From a virus, in IMG/VR virus record IMGVR_UViG_3300007754_000007, positions 1 through 64,000 of that record: 64,000 bases of DNA, one strand, 5' to 3'. Made by a program: the position numbers and the translations under genes. Positions 48,601-56,547 of this stretch are shown piece by piece. Under the pieces are notes generated by a model, which saw only the letters and a list, made by a program, of their open reading frames with translations, was not told where the DNA came from and made no database searches. The number at the start of each line of letters is the position of its first letter. Position 1 is the first letter of the stretch.

Positions 48601-51600
48601 CTGTCCGGATTCGAGAACGTGTACTGGGCAGTGAGGGTTGCTCCAAGGATCCGATTCTGGAGAGACGGAGTTGTGATGAAGAGGTACTGGGCCTTGAAGG
48701 CCGGAGCAAGGATGGCCGCCTCGTCTACCAGAGGACCCACCTCGGACACTGCCGTGTAGGTGGCGACCAGGGATTCCCCGGGCTGGAGAGCTCCCTGTGT
48801 GGGGAGGACGAACTCCACGGCGCCAGAGGAAGGATCCGCCTCGTAGTGGACGCCCTCCGTGAGCTCTTTCCCAGGGAGTTCAACCCCAGCCTCTGTCCGG
48901 CCGACCAGGAACAGGGAGAACTCCTCTGTATCTACGAATCCTGAAATCCCTGGGAACGTCCTTGGGAGAGGACCAAAGACGGGCCGGACCGAGAGACGAA
49001 TGGTGTCTGTGGATGTATGTCCCGTGGCTATGGGGTTGGAGAGGTCTACTCGGGTGAATCTCCCATCATCGGACAGAGCAGAGCCTGCAACCAGGTAGGG
49101 ATATCCAGCGATTTCCAGGAGATGACCTACACGGGCGTACTGGGTCAGGTCCCCGAGGAACACAACTTGCAGCTGCCCTCTGTCCGCTTCTACCAGAGGA
49201 ACCCCGGAGACAACTGGGAGGAATCCCTCTTGTCCACCCCCTGCTACGGGGTCGGAGGGGTCTACGGTGATGGCGATCCTCTGGGAAGAGAACGAGAACT
49301 CGGAGTCCCGAGCCGGAGCCCTGCTTCCAACCTCGGTGCTGGGCGGAGGCCACACAGTGAACGTGGTTTCGTCTTCCCCGGCGTCGTACGAGACCGACTT
49401 CACGTAGAAAAGGGTCTGGTCCAGGACCATCAGGGCGCCGACCTGCACGTCCGGAGTGCGATTCCCTCCCACGGTTGCTGTGTCCTGGCCCTCTTCCAGG
49501 AAGAACGGTTTCCTGTACACAGGAGGGGTGGACACCTGGTAGGCTTGTTCCCCACCGAAGGCTTCCAGGACCCCATAGGTGATCTTGACTGTCTCGGAGG
49601 GGTCAACAGCCTCGGCGAATGTGAGAGTACTCCCACTCACAGTGACCTGTACGAGACCAGCGAAGTTCTGGAGCTCCACACCTACCCAGATTGCCGCCTC
49701 GATCTCCTCCGATACAGTTCTCCCGGTTGGGTTGAACGTGTAGGTGAAGTCGTCTACGCGAGTGGCCTCCTCCAGCTGTACGATCAGAGGAAGGAACTCA
49801 GTGATCAACGTTCCGGTGAGGGGGTCTCCGTCCGTGTCCGCTTGGTAGTATGCGGCCTCTACTATCTGTCCGTCCCGCAGGGGCTTGGTGATATAGATGT
49901 CTCCGGAGAGGGGAGACATCACCACATCCAATCCTCGCTCAGTGATCAGCTCCTCGAGGAAGTAGGCTGTCTCCCCTGTATGGGCTGTAGTATCAGCGTC
50001 AGAGAGGCGAATGCTCCCATCAGTGGGATCGATCTCACAGAACCCAGAGGCCAAGAGGCTCCCATCCAGGAACAGCTGATCGTAGTAGACCGTTTCCCCC
50101 GCGAAGTTCGTGAGCACATCAGAAGCGAATCGGATCTCTCCCGCGACCCCGCCGCCGGGCTCCCCTACTTCGATCTCCCCCGTCGCGATCGTCGTGGAGA
50201 ACGACGAAACCAGCGTCATGTTGGTCCCGGCTGTGAACTCCTGAGACCCCACTCGGATCCTGAAATACGCGGTCGCCGGCGCTGTGGAGTTGAGGAAATG
50301 GGGATCGGTTACGTCGGGGACGGACAACCCGGTCTCTGCCAATGTCCCCAGGTCCGACCCCGTCTCGAGGAAAGAGACCGTAGCCGAAGGACTACTTGAC
50401 GCAAGACCGAACCGCAGAGCCACAGGCCGGTTGCTCCCCAAGGCATCCGATACGACGGCGGATAGAGACCCCCCGACCGTTCCCGTGGGGGACAGGAGTC
50501 GAATCCTGAACGGCTCGTTCAGGAAGTGGTTGAACGGGACCCTCTGGGCGTCTGCGAGGATCGTGGGGTCGAAGGTATCAGTGGTCTGGCCTTCCAGGAT
50601 CCTCCACGAGAGTCCTGTCTCATCAGCAGGTGTAGGGGAGACAGTGAACTCAGCGATCCCCCCGACCAGGTTGGCGCCAGTGACTGTGTAGAGACCGGCC
50701 CCGGATCCGTTGATGACATGGAGTCTGTCACCCACCGAAACGGCGCTCAGGAGATTCCCCTGGAGGATCGCGTTCTGGGTTGACTCGGGGCTCAGGACAG
50801 GGTTCGAGAAGACCCCCGATGAGAAGGTTCCGCCACCCCCGGAGTAAACGGAACCTCCTTCGGGGGAGATCAGAACAGCTTGCCCGGGGGCTCCCTCTCC
50901 AGGGAGGAGAAACTCGGAACCCTGTCCCAGTTCTGAATAGCTGATGAGACCAGGCCGCTTGAGGTACAGACCGAAGCCTGCCCGAGTGGGATCCATGGCT
51001 TCGCTGTCTACTGTTTCCTCGATGACCCCCGTGTGGTCCAGCTGAAGCGTATCCGTTGGGGACAGGACAGTTGTGGCGGGGGTCTCTCCGAACTCGGCCC
51101 AGATGACCCGGTTGTTCTCCAGATCGTACTTGAGGCCAACCCTTTGACGGAGACCATAGTTGGACAGACGGACCAGGTTCAGCCCAAGGCTCATCTGGAA
51201 GTGTACGTCCTCATCGAAGCCGGGGATGTCCACCAAGGGAGGGTTGTTGACATGAACGAACGGGCTGGCCTGGACGTTATCGGTGAACACCTTCCCAGTG
51301 TAGGAGCCTGTCGCTCGGATGTCTGCGGTCAGATTCTCCCGGCTCAGATTCTCAGGACTCCGGTACAGGCCGAGGCTTGATCCGTTGTCGGGCTGCCAAC
51401 GGAAGGTGTCCCCTGAGGCATCCACCCTCCAGCCGGGAAGGAATCCCAGGACGGTGTGTCCGGAGAGGTCATCGGCGTCGGTGTTCCAGCCGATCTCCAC
51501 ACGCCCCGAAGAAGGAGTTCCGGCCTCGATGAAGACGCGACCTCGGATGACCCCTGCCTGGCCCGTCCCGGTGATGACCGTGTTGAGTTCCGTTGCGATC

Positions 51601-53558
51601 TGAGCTGCGGTGAACTCTCCGCTTCCAGAGGCCGTCCATGTGTAGGGGGTGCCGTCTACGGCGAAGCGAAGCTCCTCTGTCCCCACGAGAGTGTAGGGCT
51701 CCGAGTTCCGAGAATAGAGCCGCGCCTCGTCCGAGTACGTGGCTGGAGTGACCTGGGCCTGCGCGAAGTAGAGACCCTCTCCCTTGATGCCTCTTCGCTT
51801 CATCTGGACTCGGGAGGTCGCAGCGAACCCTGGCGGCTGGGAGGGTGCGGGCTCCAGAGAGGTCACTGCCTCGGTCTTCTTGACTCGAATCTTGAGGGTG
51901 GGGATATCCTCCTCGTACTCGACAACCTCGAGGGTCTCCAGAGCACGAGAGCCTGCAAAGATGAAGGTATCTCCGACGCCCTCAAGCTGACGGACCAGTC
52001 CGCTGCCGTTGGGGCGAGCGTTCGCTGCGGTTGAGGAATCCGGGCTCTCTCCGGTCCTATCAGGAACATAGAGGACTCCGGAGGCTCCTGGAGGGGGCAT
52101 AGAGGCACTCCTCTGGATGAAGAGATCCCCAGACCCAGGAACACCAGAGCCTCCAGTATCCTCTCCGACCAGCTCATTCCCGTTCTCGTCCACCAGAGGA
52201 ACAGGGCTCTGGAGCGGAACAGGCTGGGTGGAGAGGGAAACCCCATCGTAGAAAGCGTGAGCTCCCAGATATGCGATATCGTATTCGGTCTCTCCCGGCT
52301 GGGTCTTCTTGATGTCCGTCTCGGAGAACACCACCTTCCCAGTTGCACGAGACCACCAGACCTCTCCTTCAGGGACGGAGGAGGGATCCCCAGGAAGGTC
52401 CGCGTCTGTATCGTAGGCCACAGGCGCCAGGTACCTGCGACTCCCAAGGCGAATGAAGGGTCGCTCGGTGGGTCCAGGGACTGGAGAGAGGACCGGATAT
52501 CCCAGAGTTGAGTCCGTGGGAAGGCCGGCGAGCTCCCCGAGATCCCCATCGTCCCCAGGGCGGAAGCTCTCGGGGTTGTACCAGAGGGTGAGGCCTACGT
52601 TGGCGGTGGTGTATGTGGTGTTGAGGAGAAGGACCCCGTTGGTGACTCCGACCACAGCGTCGTATCCCGAGCCCACTGCAGGATAGTCCCCTTCGGTATC
52701 GGGGTCGGCGACGACCAGGATATCCAGGGGTATCGCGGTCGAGTCGGGGAACAGACCCCCACGAACCAGGGAGAAGCTATCCGGAGAACCAGAGGCTCCG
52801 GGAAGGGTGTCTCCGACGGAGAAGCGGGACGGGGGTGGGGAGAGCTCATAAGAGTCCTTCGAACCCACCTCCCCGAGATCCTGGGGAGTGGTGCCTTGGA
52901 ACGGAACCCACCTCCCCTTGCTGCCATCCCACCCGAATCGTGTCGCCTGGGAATCGTTGCGAGACCACCAGAAGGTAGGGCCTGAGAGCCTGTACGAGAC
53001 GAGGAGGATTTGGTCCCCTCTGCCTACCGAGAACCCTCCCCCCATCGAAGAGAGAGTGGCGGCGTCAATGACCACCTTCCCGATGAGGGGATCCTGCCCC
53101 GGATCGAAAGCCGCGACCACCTGCCCCAAGGTGTCGCCCCGGAGGAGAGTCATCCCGGTCACGGAGGACAGGTCCCGTCCGTTTTCATCCCTCACGTAGA
53201 AGGTAGCGGTCCCGTCTGTGTAGGTCCCGACGGTCAGGGATCCTTCGGCCGGTTGGACGTAGGTGGGATCTCCCGAGATTCTGAACGCATCCGAGTCCAC
53301 TGTAGACAGGGATCCAGAGGTGGCTGCCCACACCAGGTATTCGTCCGTTCCGCCTCCTCTCAGGAGGACAGCTGCCCTGTACATGTCGGCATAGGGCTCT
53401 ACGTCGCGGGGAGCCGGGATCTCGTATCCCGCTGCCAACATCTCCGCGGGAGAGAGATGATCCCGGCTGACTCCTGAGGTCGCCTCCCCTGTGGAAGAAG
53501 CGTTCCCAGTCGCTACGCGCGCCGGGCGGAGCACGTACCCAGAGAGATTGAAGCCCAC
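42663..53558 (-). CDS. Giant virion protein, 3631 residues
   Basis: One uninterrupted frame of 10.9 kb, among the longest phage proteins. It is beta-rich throughout, full of G, T, S, D and V, with few Cys and Lys, as in tail-fibre or baseplate scaffolds. A central part (around residues 2250-2500) has repeat-like beta segments (for example GGNAIVIRLYNPDP, ATVTTLTLAGTG). The C-terminus ends in charged helices (ELPDKLQRQRELVAL). It lies between the repeat protein (53570) and the coiled-coil gene, in the baseplate block. A structural role is firm; the exact part is not. Confidence 0.8.
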   Translation of the reverse strand: MGFNLSGYVLRPARVATGNASSTGEATSGVSRDHLSPAEMLAAGYEIPAPRDVEPYADMYRAAVLLRGGGTDEYLVWAATSGSLSTVDSDAFRISGDPTYVQPAEGSLTVGTYTDGTATFYVRDENGRDLSSVTGMTLLRGDTLGQVVAAFDPGQDPLIGKVVIDAATLSSMGGGFSVGRGDQILLVSYRLSGPTFWWSRNDSQATRFGWDGSKGRWVPFQGTTPQDLGEVGSKDSYELSPPPSRFSVGDTLPGASGSPDSFSLVRGGLFPDSTAIPLDILVVADPDTEGDYPAVGSGYDAVVGVTNGVLLLNTTYTTANVGLTLWYNPESFRPGDDGDLGELAGLPTDSTLGYPVLSPVPGPTERPFIRLGSRRYLAPVAYDTDADLPGDPSSVPEGEVWWSRATGKVVFSETDIKKTQPGETEYDIAYLGAHAFYDGVSLSTQPVPLQSPVPLVDENGNELVGEDTGGSGVPGSGDLFIQRSASMPPPGASGVLYVPDRTGESPDSSTAANARPNGSGLVRQLEGVGDTFIFAGSRALETLEVVEYEEDIPTLKIRVKKTEAVTSLEPAPSQPPGFAATSRVQMKRRGIKGEGLYFAQAQVTPATYSDEARLYSRNSEPYTLVGTEELRFAVDGTPYTWTASGSGEFTAAQIATELNTVITGTGQAGVIRGRVFIEAGTPSSGRVEIGWNTDADDLSGHTVLGFLPGWRVDASGDTFRWQPDNGSSLGLYRSPENLSRENLTADIRATGSYTGKVFTDNVQASPFVHVNNPPLVDIPGFDEDVHFQMSLGLNLVRLSNYGLRQRVGLKYDLENNRVIWAEFGETPATTVLSPTDTLQLDHTGVIEETVDSEAMDPTRAGFGLYLKRPGLISYSELGQGSEFLLPGEGAPGQAVLISPEGGSVYSGGGGTFSSGVFSNPVLSPESTQNAILQGNLLSAVSVGDRLHVINGSGAGLYTVTGANLVGGIAEFTVSPTPADETGLSWRILEGQTTDTFDPTILADAQRVPFNHFLNEPFRIRLLSPTGTVGGSLSAVVSDALGSNRPVALRFGLASSSPSATVSFLETGSDLGTLAETGLSVPDVTDPHFLNSTAPATAYFRIRVGSQEFTAGTNMTLVSSFSTTIATGEIEVGEPGGGVAGEIRFASDVLTNFAGETVYYDQLFLDGSLLASGFCEIDPTDGSIRLSDADTTAHTGETAYFLEELITERGLDVVMSPLSGDIYITKPLRDGQIVEAAYYQADTDGDPLTGTLITEFLPLIVQLEEATRVDDFTYTFNPTGRTVSEEIEAAIWVGVELQNFAGLVQVTVSGSTLTFAEAVDPSETVKITYGVLEAFGGEQAYQVSTPPVYRKPFFLEEGQDTATVGGNRTPDVQVGALMVLDQTLFYVKSVSYDAGEDETTFTVWPPPSTEVGSRAPARDSEFSFSSQRIAITVDPSDPVAGGGQEGFLPVVSGVPLVEADRGQLQVVFLGDLTQYARVGHLLEIAGYPYLVAGSALSDDGRFTRVDLSNPIATGHTSTDTIRLSVRPVFGPLPRTFPGISGFVDTEEFSLFLVGRTEAGVELPGKELTEGVHYEADPSSGAVEFVLPTQGALQPGESLVATYTAVSEVGPLVDEAAILAPAFKAQYLFITTPSLQNRILGATLTAQYTFSNPDSFFYEVLPMEDFLGEVSGKALGAVASDSGGPTDAFAGLPDNSEQGLLGLRGDVRDKKDLDRAARAFIELYNGVVLAFEQVLESFDGRVIGDRDGKFRFFIGHDKRYAGPGYEDEISGDLTVRLIWREVLDEWSGGVGFYEEVDPVYDPTTATEKDPVGRPGETDGDTPDPETLASFTVRQRGRVKNDMDDRLLIGMGRPRGLALIFPGLNVPGLFRDMWEPHVYSRLFPERARHFSRLLPGIDAVPSASGFTDPGYYTSGRKVETPGPEPGETTKSVVRTRGTAIGNISNEALGNITGIIEVLATDRHPRARIWRFFPEGDAEMDSALTSATGITVSTVGKATLVATPLLLSEFPVDPDTGWPDATQLMFNPLPAGASLFSLFTGDIDLSTPGFETGQRLRFGKPDGSVFELSDPNGNGIFVGEVQVGCILTLVGVDGSDLSGSEVLVDGTDPLEDVVSENTGRGDTIFGGEDLLDIEDIPEDEDEITPKQMRELSRMIPDYRVQFDLKVARGSGEFIDASLPGREDIFPLPLQDMLGQKPPQPLSCIEGLVEFNNTDRRPVKLPCLKGESADDSGDIQIPYLQGTETELAILGDVAAKFRILLGADTSVAMPYGDQTWKAVYPDEIVAVDGVLVETYTLGPDRDPATLYTGQDLTPVATAGSYTDGTAIGDGRAYDLILVEADQPQEAAGELLTGMTGILSVGAVSSGKVETPRFVTPTTKTDTHKYTVENAFGYLGGAFPATSGLTPSETNPGNWITLLDCSSVGGLVFDSNGGGLAGGLLALVAGGNAIVIRLYNPDPATASGQSLIGEVVIPTLAAAGSIYVNDPFATVTTLTLAGTGVSLTAAGIISVETSASLLSALSGVTGGNYHDFTVTIDTYITNTTRVSSGNNIPVGSAGGSTTCEIKANRLTFGEQVSFATTLPRNSNPANGDATELGVSLEAHESPIGAGTATAVNASAEVNGGSALTFLERVGPDEDSTVLSGVPYVGTFIPGAAGSEEGKLRAMAWEGHGNTTSPFTTGSVEGVIFSVIPSSDLDEDSVILEGDGTLWDAADGALTVDGLRHWISAVSATSGGLSEVVPGDILLIDQTTGGGGAVATGTYLVRHAVDTNTGNLWEQEIYSDAGQKNGLDLRFPSVKSAISLTLVAEEVPEVPHSPEDCGFPTGDGATTFVYLIRNSRYAIYDAGSYTLQSDSVYRMAYSAVSYDSATGEATFTLSTGTATDANGGALTDAEFRDAANESGVQVSGMIYFPFTPRASHGLPSNNVVGSSEDGSGNDATAGFTLAVMGNRNPSVHGTTTVTTMAWDKTSTASDIQYLLGDTSTPSSSSLGVRVPTPVSEAVFFEDRASVRYARSYAGVSIAEKIEGVPTHVSLEGMQAADWTAVHFDTGAGLPGQVLECLLPRDRFILGSTLEEGGTPGFTALGGVFLEPTFARPSTDLNLARPHVVSDSHSLAGFPAQVGHRNYSDFVPGTYSEAVHFKVRRIRRFHEIQTEISDALSLLKYLYEIRRGTFGSYVAATRTFSAGTSPATTIGDFNEGRVNINAGDVLRILDVNGALIDSAEIQGVSGAGDLILRRPGLTASLVSAATFEIYLEQPIVPQEQSNAQLLDCVTDSEVLRRVVDYPGGDTDGGSASTWNTMQDNLVSSWTSEGVVEGDYVLVQPAGELYDPSEKGVRPVGDTGTVGRSAYVSGAAAALDDNRGAYKITGISGGDLEVDGTSRFGGSDEGGGDDVILGGTGAEYVALPTIHVSTLGSGREGQNTLRPTAPAVGGLFGNRTGNDAVSSIQPFPYRIIRPNSIFSQDALDLVFFLWERTLSWLDEIKGIYEEGRGGDYHVFQAEDHINNIGSPTDPTDGAGVVSNLVVESLEGLVDETPYTNTSDCLSILGRRFWLLDGRLDEGGWTDFADDGFGQRPVIPDLIEDVLNLDDRFRDLRYAWIRFRADRVDGSIMEARRAEDELPDKLQRQRELVALKKGLDS

Positions 53559-53569
53559 TCAGGATCCCT

Positions 53570-54136
53570 TCAGAACAGCGTGGATACTGAGGCCCCCATA
53601 CCCGGTAGAGGACCTCCTCCCCCTGTCGACACGCCGACACCGCTACCTGTCCTCACGATAGCGCTGATACCGTTGCTCAGAGCGGTCGCGTATCGGAGAG
53701 CAACAGGTCCTGTGATCCCCTGAGCTGCAAGAGAGGATATGAGGGAGGTGGCCAAGGAAGGCGCCAGGGCAGATACCACTCGAGATGCATCCGCTCCGAC
53801 GGCCCCTGTAGAGACCCCCTTGTAGGTCGCTGAAGCGTTCAAAGCGTTGGCGACTCCCAGCCCTACCGCAGAAGCCATCCGGAGGCCTGTAGGTCCGCTC
53901 AGGCCGGCTGCTACAAACGCTGCCACTACAGGGGTTGCGCTGGGGACTACAGTGAACTTCCCTTGGACTGTTCCAGCCCCCAGGAAGCCGGATACGGTGC
54001 CTTGGAGCTTGACTGATCGGATCCATGCCGCGACACCCGCGCCGGTCGCAGAGGCTATCTGCATCCATAGAGGGCCTGTCAAATCAGGCCCTGCGGTGAT
54101 GATGGCGACTGTGGTGGGGGGTGCTGTGAACGCCAT
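53570..54136 (-). CDS. Gly/Ala-rich repeat protein of the baseplate block
   Basis: 188 residues made of three related units of about 60 residues, each with GPxxLRxASA-like sequence (GPLWMQIASATGAG, GPTGLRMASAVGLG, GPVALRYATALSNG) followed by a beta part such as KGVSTG. Its ATG overlaps the stop of the 803-residue gene. Probably structural. Confidence 0.7.
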   Translation of the reverse strand: MAFTAPPTTVAIITAGPDLTGPLWMQIASATGAGVAAWIRSVKLQGTVSGFLGAGTVQGKFTVVPSATPVVAAFVAAGLSGPTGLRMASAVGLGVANALNASATYKGVSTGAVGADASRVVSALAPSLATSLISSLAAQGITGPVALRYATALSNGISAIVRTGSGVGVSTGGGGPLPGMGASVSTLF

Positions 54137-56547
54137 CAGTTGGAGACTCGGAAGGTAGCGACTCCCAGGCCTCCGGACAGCGCGTACGAACGTCCTGTAA
54201 TGGGGCTCAGGCAGCCGTCAGTGAGGACTCCTCCTGTGAAGGGAGTAGGTGTGTTCACCTTGACAAAGGACGCACGGATCGTTGCTGATATCCCACCCTG
54301 GACCACGGCGCTCACACTCCCCTTCAATGAGGCGGACCCCTTGGTCGCCTGTACCTTCACGGACCCCGCTCCGGCCACCAATGCTGCTCCGAGGACATCC
54401 AGGTCCAGCTTGTTCTTCAATCCCGGAAGTCCTGTGGAGAGATGGACTCCGGAACCCTGGCCTACCGTGATTGGGGCTGGCGCCATGGTGGTGACATTGA
54501 ACGACCCTGCGTTCATCACTGTATCCTGGCGTCCGACGCGGAACACCGACTTCCGGCCGCCGAACACGTAGTCGAAGCGATCTACGACCCCGCCGGTCCC
54601 TCCCGTCAGTGGGGTGGCTGTGAACGTGGTCGTCCGCGAGGGACCGTTGGTGGGCTTGGAGTCGAGAGGCCCTCCGTAGGTGAACTCTGCCTTCCCTGTG
54701 ATGGTCACGTTCAGCTTCTTGGAGGACACAGCAATCGTGTCTCCGGACAGGATCTCCATAGAGGTGTTCGCGCGGGCCCTGAGAGTATCGATCTCATCGA
54801 GCTCCACTCGTTGGCCCGAGATCTTGAGCGTCTCTACTGCCGAGAGCAACATAGACTTGGCGCTCTCGATCAGGACAGCGTATCTGTTGCCCGCCAGAGT
54901 CAGATTGGGGTCGGAAGTCGGAGAGGCTGCCCCTGAGGTCGTCGCGGCTCCTCCGAAGATAGAGACAGCGGACTCCTCTGCCCGCATCTCCACACCAATG
55001 TTGTCCACGGAGCGGCCCACGCCGATTCCTCGGACAGAGACACCTCCTGTTCCCTCGAGGACGTAGCTCTCTCCAGCAGCGCTTCTCCCGACGCGGATTC
55101 TCTTCCCCGTCTGGTAGAACTCCTGGTGGCTCTCGGACCCAGACCCCGGGAAGTAGGATCGATATGCTCCGCCCTTGGTGATCGCCATGAAGGCGGGAGG
55201 GGCCTTGGGGTCAGTGGGGTTGTGGACCCGAACCAGGAAGGCGGCGTGGTCCGAGACCGGGGTTGTAGGTCCCGCAGCGTGGAGACCTGGAGAGAATCTT
55301 CCGTTCTCGTCGAACAGGGCGGGGACCAACGGACGGCCGTAACTGGACCTCTCGTTGATCGGATCGTTCCCGATCGCCGTTCCCATGACGACCTCAACCA
55401 TAGGAGCGTTCGGGGATCGGTTCAGGGGGTTCACATCCCCACTCCCGTCCGTCCCCTCGGTGGGAGCGTTCGGTAGGAGCCGATCGATGTCGATCCCATC
55501 GGTCTGCTCAGTAACCGGGAGAGTTCCGTCTGCCGTATGGGAGACCTCCCAACGGACCTCGGTGAAGACCTCAGCATCCTCGCTCAACGCAGCGTTCGGG
55601 TAGCTCCCGTCAGCGTTGGGATCCATGGAGACCCGATAGAGGTTCTTTCCCCCATAGGTCGCCGAAGGACGCACCAATTCGTCGTACATCATCCCGTGTT
55701 CGTCGATGAACAGACCACGAACCAGTGCCTGGTTGGGATCTACGTTCCCCATCTGCAGGTTGGTTTCAAATACGGGGTGTGCGGTGAGTGCTCCGGGGTT
55801 GTCGGTCTCTGGGAGATCTCCAGGCGCCACGGCGGTTCCGTCGGATTCGATCTGCTTGCCCGCTGTCCAGTCGATGTCATCAGCAAACATCTGGGTCGGA
55901 AGGAGAGTGCTATCCCTTTGGACCATTCCCGAATAGGTGCGGACCCCGGCTCCCGCATGGAACCTCTGCAAGGACCGGGAGACGAGAGCTTGATCCTGAT
56001 CCCTGAGGAGGAGCTCGTTCCCTCTCCGGTTGGCCAGGAGGACCCCCTCGTCAAGGATGAGATCAGATCCCTGAGAGCTGGAGGCCCCTACGTTCCCGGC
56101 CTCCAAGTGTCGGAGCTTGTGGCGCCTCCGGCCGAATGTTCCCGTGAGGGCTTCTCGCATAGCTGGGGTGAGGGAGACCTCGTCCTCCTTGGTCGGAGAG
56201 GTCATCAACCAGTCGTACCCAGCCGAAGCTCCCGGGACCAACCATCCCACCACATAAGGGACAGCTGAGCTCCCTGACTCGGCAGGGGAGAATCCCACCA
56301 CACAGAGGTCATTCACCTCTGGGATGGCGCCGAGGAAGTGTCGAGCCCCTGCTCCGGGGAAGGACATCTGCATCTTGTCGTAGGTGTCTCCACTCCCTGT
56401 GAGGATGTACAGGGAAAACGTCCGCTGGATAGAGTCCACCTCGGTGACCTTGGCGATCCGAAGTGGGTACTCCCCGGGCTGGCCCCCTGCGCGGTCCTTT
56501 CGAAGCTGGCGGGGGCGGAGCTTTTCCTTGAGGGCTGCGGTGCTCAT
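54136..56547 (-). CDS. Baseplate spike-like protein
   Basis: 803 residues. The N-terminal 120 residues (YPLRIAKVTEVDSIQRTFSL, then GAIPEVNDLCVVGFSP) look like the OB fold of gpV/VgrG-type spikes; a long polar middle follows, and the C-terminus has repeated beta segments (SVKVQATKGSASLKGSVSAV) as in spike stalks. It directly follows the hub gene, as spike genes do. Start overlaps the hub gene stop. Assigned by fold pattern and order. Confidence 0.65.
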   Translation of the reverse strand: MSTAALKEKLRPRQLRKDRAGGQPGEYPLRIAKVTEVDSIQRTFSLYILTGSGDTYDKMQMSFPGAGARHFLGAIPEVNDLCVVGFSPAESGSSAVPYVVGWLVPGASAGYDWLMTSPTKEDEVSLTPAMREALTGTFGRRRHKLRHLEAGNVGASSSQGSDLILDEGVLLANRRGNELLLRDQDQALVSRSLQRFHAGAGVRTYSGMVQRDSTLLPTQMFADDIDWTAGKQIESDGTAVAPGDLPETDNPGALTAHPVFETNLQMGNVDPNQALVRGLFIDEHGMMYDELVRPSATYGGKNLYRVSMDPNADGSYPNAALSEDAEVFTEVRWEVSHTADGTLPVTEQTDGIDIDRLLPNAPTEGTDGSGDVNPLNRSPNAPMVEVVMGTAIGNDPINERSSYGRPLVPALFDENGRFSPGLHAAGPTTPVSDHAAFLVRVHNPTDPKAPPAFMAITKGGAYRSYFPGSGSESHQEFYQTGKRIRVGRSAAGESYVLEGTGGVSVRGIGVGRSVDNIGVEMRAEESAVSIFGGAATTSGAASPTSDPNLTLAGNRYAVLIESAKSMLLSAVETLKISGQRVELDEIDTLRARANTSMEILSGDTIAVSSKKLNVTITGKAEFTYGGPLDSKPTNGPSRTTTFTATPLTGGTGGVVDRFDYVFGGRKSVFRVGRQDTVMNAGSFNVTTMAPAPITVGQGSGVHLSTGLPGLKNKLDLDVLGAALVAGAGSVKVQATKGSASLKGSVSAVVQGGISATIRASFVKVNTPTPFTGGVLTDGCLSPITGRSYALSGGLGVATFRVSN

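Noticed and set aside
49017-50399. Plus-strand frame of 460 codons inside the giant virion gene
   Set aside because: Antisense shadow of an uninterrupted coding frame; no ribosome-binding site and low-complexity composition.
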